Part shown: in pieces, positions 61,245 through 64,000 of the stretch
Position numbering within the stretch: the stretch's first letter is position 1
How the letters are laid out: each line of letters opens with the position of its first letter
DNA from: Bacillus sp. OV166
GTDB taxonomy: Bacteria; Bacillota; Bacilli; Bacillales; Cytobacillaceae
DNA: 64,000 nt
Assembly: GCF_900177675.1 (NCBI RefSeq)
Contig: NZ_FXWM01000001.1
Span: 1,311,001-1,375,000, forward strand
Direction of reading: 5' to 3'
Notes under the pieces: generated by a model
What the model saw: only the letters and a program-made list of their open reading frames with translations
Told to the model about the DNA's origin: nothing
Databases searched by the model: none
Position numbers and translations under genes: made by a program

Positions 61245-62009
61245 GTGTCAGAACGTTTAATTCAGTCTGTTGAAAGAGCCGCTGATATCCTAGAATTATT
61301 TTTGGTTACTAAACCAGAACTAAGTATCAAAGAGATTAGTGAGAATTTAAATTTATCAAAAAGTACTGTCCACGGTATTATCAAGACTTTGGAACATAGA
61401 GGGTTTCTTCAACAAAATCCTGAGGATTTGAAATATAAGCCAGGGATCAAGCTTTTTGAACTTGGCAATTTTGTCGGAAAACATCTCGATATTGGGAAAA
61501 TTGCAAGGCCCATTATTATAGATTTAGTGGATGAACTAAATGAAACTGTTCACTTAGTTTCGTTACAGCGAGATGAAATTATTTACATTGAAAAAGTAGA
61601 AGGTCAAAGTGCCCTTACTATTTATTCGCATATTGGAAAAAGGGCTCCTTTTCATAGTACGGGTGTGGGAAAGGCAATACTTGCCAACCTTAATGAAAAT
61701 GATGTTAACAGAATATTATCATCTATCAATTTGGAATCATTTACTAAGCACACGATGACAAATATTGAGGAAATTAAAGAACATTTGCATTCCATCCGTG
61801 AGCAAGGCTATGCGGTCGATGATGAAGAAATTGAGTTAGGGCTTAAATGTATAGCTGCGCCAATATTTAATCATCAGGGAAATGTAATCGCTTCAATAAG
61901 TTGTGCTGCACCTAAAATGAGGCTGGATGAAAATCGGCTACCTAAGGTGATAGCAGGAATTAAAAGTGCTGCAGCAGAGATTTCAAGTTGTTTAGGCTAT
62001 AAAGTTTAA
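61245..62009 (+). CDS. IclR-family transcriptional regulator
   Basis: 254 residues: N-terminal winged helix (SVERAADILELFLVTKPELS, then ENLNLSKSTVHGIIKTLEHR) and a C-terminal effector domain (HLVSLQRDEIIYIEKVEGQS, the GKAILANL stretch, YAVDDEEIELGLKCIAAPIF). IclR proteins often control aromatic and other catabolic operons. The start is GTG at 61245 behind GAGAGGAGG. It is followed 64 bases later by meta-cleavage pathway genes that it most likely regulates. Confidence 0.9.
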   Translation: MSERLIQSVERAADILELFLVTKPELSIKEISENLNLSKSTVHGIIKTLEHRGFLQQNPEDLKYKPGIKLFELGNFVGKHLDIGKIARPIIIDLVDELNETVHLVSLQRDEIIYIEKVEGQSALTIYSHIGKRAPFHSTGVGKAILANLNENDVNRILSSINLESFTKHTMTNIEEIKEHLHSIREQGYAVDDEEIELGLKCIAAPIFNHQGNVIASISCAAPKMRLDENRLPKVIAGIKSAAAEISSCLGYKV

Positions 62010-62073
62010 TACATCTTATAGAAAAACTAGAGAGAAAAAATAAAACACATTAACTTTTAGGAGGAGAATTATT

Positions 62074-62961
62074 TTGTCAAAAGTAAAAGTTGCCGTTCTT
62101 GGCTCAGGGAACATTGGTACAGATTTAATGATCAAACTGGGACGCTCTGAATATTTAGAGCTAACAGCTGTGATTGGGATTGACCCGCAATCAGACGGAT
62201 TACGCCGTGCTAGAGAATTAGGTTATGCTGGGGTTGATACAGGAATTGATGGTTTTCTTGCAGACAAAACACTAGAAGCAGACATCGTTTTTGATGCAAC
62301 TTCAGCCAAAGCTCATCTTTATAATGCAAAAGTGTTAAAAGAAGCAGGAATAAAAGTAATTGACATGACTCCTGCGGCTGTAGGCCCATATGTATGTGCT
62401 GCTGTAAATATTGATGAACATTTAGATAAAGATAATATCAATTTAATTACCTGTGGTGGTCAAGCAACCATTCCAATGGTTCATGCAGTTCACCGAGTAG
62501 CTCCAGTAGAATATGCAGAAATCGTTGCAACGATTGCGAGCTTAAGTGCTGGCCCAGGAACACGTGCAAATATCGATGAATTTACAGAGACAACTTCACG
62601 TGCAATTGCTGAGGTTGGTGGTGCTAAAAAAGGAAAAGCGATAATGATTCTAAACCCTGCTGAACCGCCAATTATGATGCGTGATACCGTTTATACCCTT
62701 GTTGAAGATGGAAAAATGGATGAACAAGCGATTAGGAAATCGATTGAGGAAATGACAAAGGTTGTTCAATCCTATGTTCCAGGCTATCGACTCCGCACAG
62801 AACCAATTTTTGAAGGAAATAAAGTAACCATCTTCCTTGAAGTAGAGGGGGCTGGTGATTACCTTCCTAAATACGCAGGAAACTTAGATATCATGACATC
62901 TGCCGGTGTTAAAATTGCCGAAGCGTTTGCTAAAAAATTATTAACGAAAGAAACAGTTTGA
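62074..62961 (+). CDS. mhpF: Acetaldehyde dehydrogenase (acylating), meta-cleavage type
   Basis: 295 residues of the DmpF/MhpF/BphJ family, which turns acetaldehyde, NAD and CoA into acetyl-CoA. Rossmann loop [14 protein letters not shown] at 6-19; catalytic Cys in [16 protein letters not shown] (about 127-142); partner-contact region [19 protein letters not shown]. It forms a channelling complex with the aldolase encoded next. Starts at TTG behind AGGAGGAG. Confidence 0.94.
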   Translation: MSKVKVAVLGSGNIGTDLMIKLGRSEYLELTAVIGIDPQSDGLRRARELGYAGVDTGIDGFLADKTLEADIVFDATSAKAHLYNAKVLKEAGIKVIDMTPAAVGPYVCAAVNIDEHLDKDNINLITCGGQATIPMVHAVHRVAPVEYAEIVATIASLSAGPGTRANIDEFTETTSRAIAEVGGAKKGKAIMILNPAEPPIMMRDTVYTLVEDGKMDEQAIRKSIEEMTKVVQSYVPGYRLRTEPIFEGNKVTIFLEVEGAGDYLPKYAGNLDIMTSAGVKIAEAFAKKLLTKETV

Positions 62962-62983
62962 ACTGTAGAAAGGGGTAAAAAAT

Positions 62984-64000
62984 AATGACAAATGAAAGAG
63001 ATATTCTTATCACAGAGGTAGCATTACGCGATGGAAGCCATGCGATCAATCATCAATTTACAGTTGAACAAGTACTTAAGGTTGCAAAGGCATTAAATGA
63101 CGCAAATGTTCCTTATATCGAAGTATCACATGGAGACGGTTTAGCAGGATCTTCTTTACAATATGGACTTTCCCGTACAAATGAAATGGAATTAATCGAA
63201 GCAGCCGTTTCTGTTGCCGACAAATCCAAAATTGCTGTGTTACTTTTACCGGGAATCGGTACTTTACATGAATTAAAAGAAGCATCTAATTTAGGAGCAA
63301 AAATGGCTCGTATTGCAACACATGTAACAGAAGCAGACGTGGCACCACAACACATTGCCTACGCAAAAGAATTAGGGATGGAAACAGTTGGATTCTTAAT
63401 GATGAACCATATGGCACCTGTTGCTAAATTAGTAGAACAGGCTAAATTAATGGAAAGCTATGGAGCAGATTCAGTATACGTTGTTGACTCTGCAGGTTAC
63501 TTACTTCCAGACCAAGTTCGCGAACGTATTCGTGCTCTTAAACAATCCATTGGCGTTAATGTTGGTTTCCATGGTCATAACAATTTATCTTTAGCGATGG
63601 CCAATACACTTGCCGCAATCGAAGAAGGTGCGACTCGTATTGATGGCAGTGTTCGTTGCCTTGGTGCTGGTGCCGGTAATACACAAACAGAAGTACTTGT
63701 AGCCGTTTGCGAACGGATGGGTATTAAAACTGGGGTAGATTTATATAAAATGATGGACTTAGCTGAGGACATTGTGGCACCACTTTTACAAGTACCACAA
63801 GAAATCACGAAAGACAGCCTAACACTCGGGTATGCTGGTGTATATTCTAGCTTTGCTCTTCATGCAAAACGTGCAGCTGCAAAATTTGGTGTGGATTCAC
63901 GTGATATTTTAATTGAACTAGGAAAGCGTAAAGTAGTTGGCGGTCAAGAGGATATGATTGTTGAAGTGGCTGCAGAGATTGCTAAAAACAAGTCAAAGAT
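62984..64000 (+). CDS. mhpE: 4-hydroxy-2-oxovalerate aldolase (cut by window end)
   Basis: Open from the ATG at 62984 to the last base (339 codons visible), so the stop lies beyond the window; the family is about 340-350 residues, so little is missing. The metal/active site is EVALRDGSHAINHQF (about 11-25), with GFHGHNNLSLAMANTLAAIE (the Mn-binding HxH) near residue 195. It splits 4-hydroxy-2-oxoacids into pyruvate and an aldehyde, which passes to the dehydrogenase encoded just upstream. RBS AAAGGGG. Confidence 0.94.

Overview
The window looks like chromosome of an aerobic, spore-forming member of the Bacillaceae (Bacillus/Neobacillus-like). The G+C content is low, ribosome binding sites are strong AGGAGG-type, TTG and GTG starts are frequent, and U-tailed hairpin terminators are common. 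Bacillus markers include a lia-type cell-envelope stress operon, pdaA, sinI/sinR, and a gene run that follows the B. subtilis yfl-yfk-yfj order (map/yflG, yfkK, yfkH, yfkF, yfkE, yfkD, yfjT, pdaA, a yfjO/rlmD-type gene). No rRNA or tRNA gene was seen.

Layout: 0-7.3 kb holds the end of a sensor kinase, a glutaminyl-tRNA synthetase (unusual in Bacillus, which normally uses the GatCAB route), an oxidoreductase, a membrane ferredoxin, a WG-repeat protein and a KynB-like formamidase. At 7.4-9.3 kb lies a compact oxygen-response block: an E. coli-type Fnr regulator, a DUF2249 protein and an HMA protein, with three TTGAT-N4-ATCAA sites between them. 9.5-15.6 kb has housekeeping and membrane genes plus an amidase remnant. 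15.7-19.3 kb is the five-gene lia operon, followed by the tail of a lost FTR1 iron permease. 19.6-31.7 kb holds a SpoVB-like flippase, an orphan ECF sigma factor, an aromatic amino acid hydroxylase, mscL, ampS, topB and a solitary hutH with a terminator in its leader.

The most striking locus is 32.4-33.2 kb. A class I cyclic-di-GMP riboswitch sits directly upstream of a 43-codon sinI-like antirepressor gene, and sinR faces it across a shared terminator. This predicts that c-di-GMP controls the SinI/SinR biofilm-motility switch through RNA. The sequence also contains two mutually exclusive short pairings that could form the expression platform.

33.5-49.4 kb is the yfl/yfk/yfj-syntenic core. 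It is interrupted by a ZosA-type P-type ATPase, a class I fumarase, a NERD protein and an array of 21-bp units. After the rlmD-type gene the sequence becomes accessory (49.4-56.4 kb): an orphan secretion adaptor with a 9-bp microsatellite, a decayed second copy of the rlmD 3' end, the C-terminal stub of a large serine recombinase, an ArsR/AHSA1 pair with palindromic operators, a UvrA-like double ATPase with extra zinc modules, and gene debris. This reads as the scar of one or more integrations at the 3' end of rlmD.

56.4-64 kb holds an NlpC/P60 hydrolase, a YgjP-type metallopeptidase, selO, an IclR regulator with a perfect palindrome, and the start of a meta-cleavage catabolic operon (acylating acetaldehyde dehydrogenase and 4-hydroxy-2-oxovalerate aldolase) that runs off the window. 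Two long copies and two short relatives of a dispersed repeat family are scattered through the window. All functions are read from sequence motifs and remembered family features; no database search was run.
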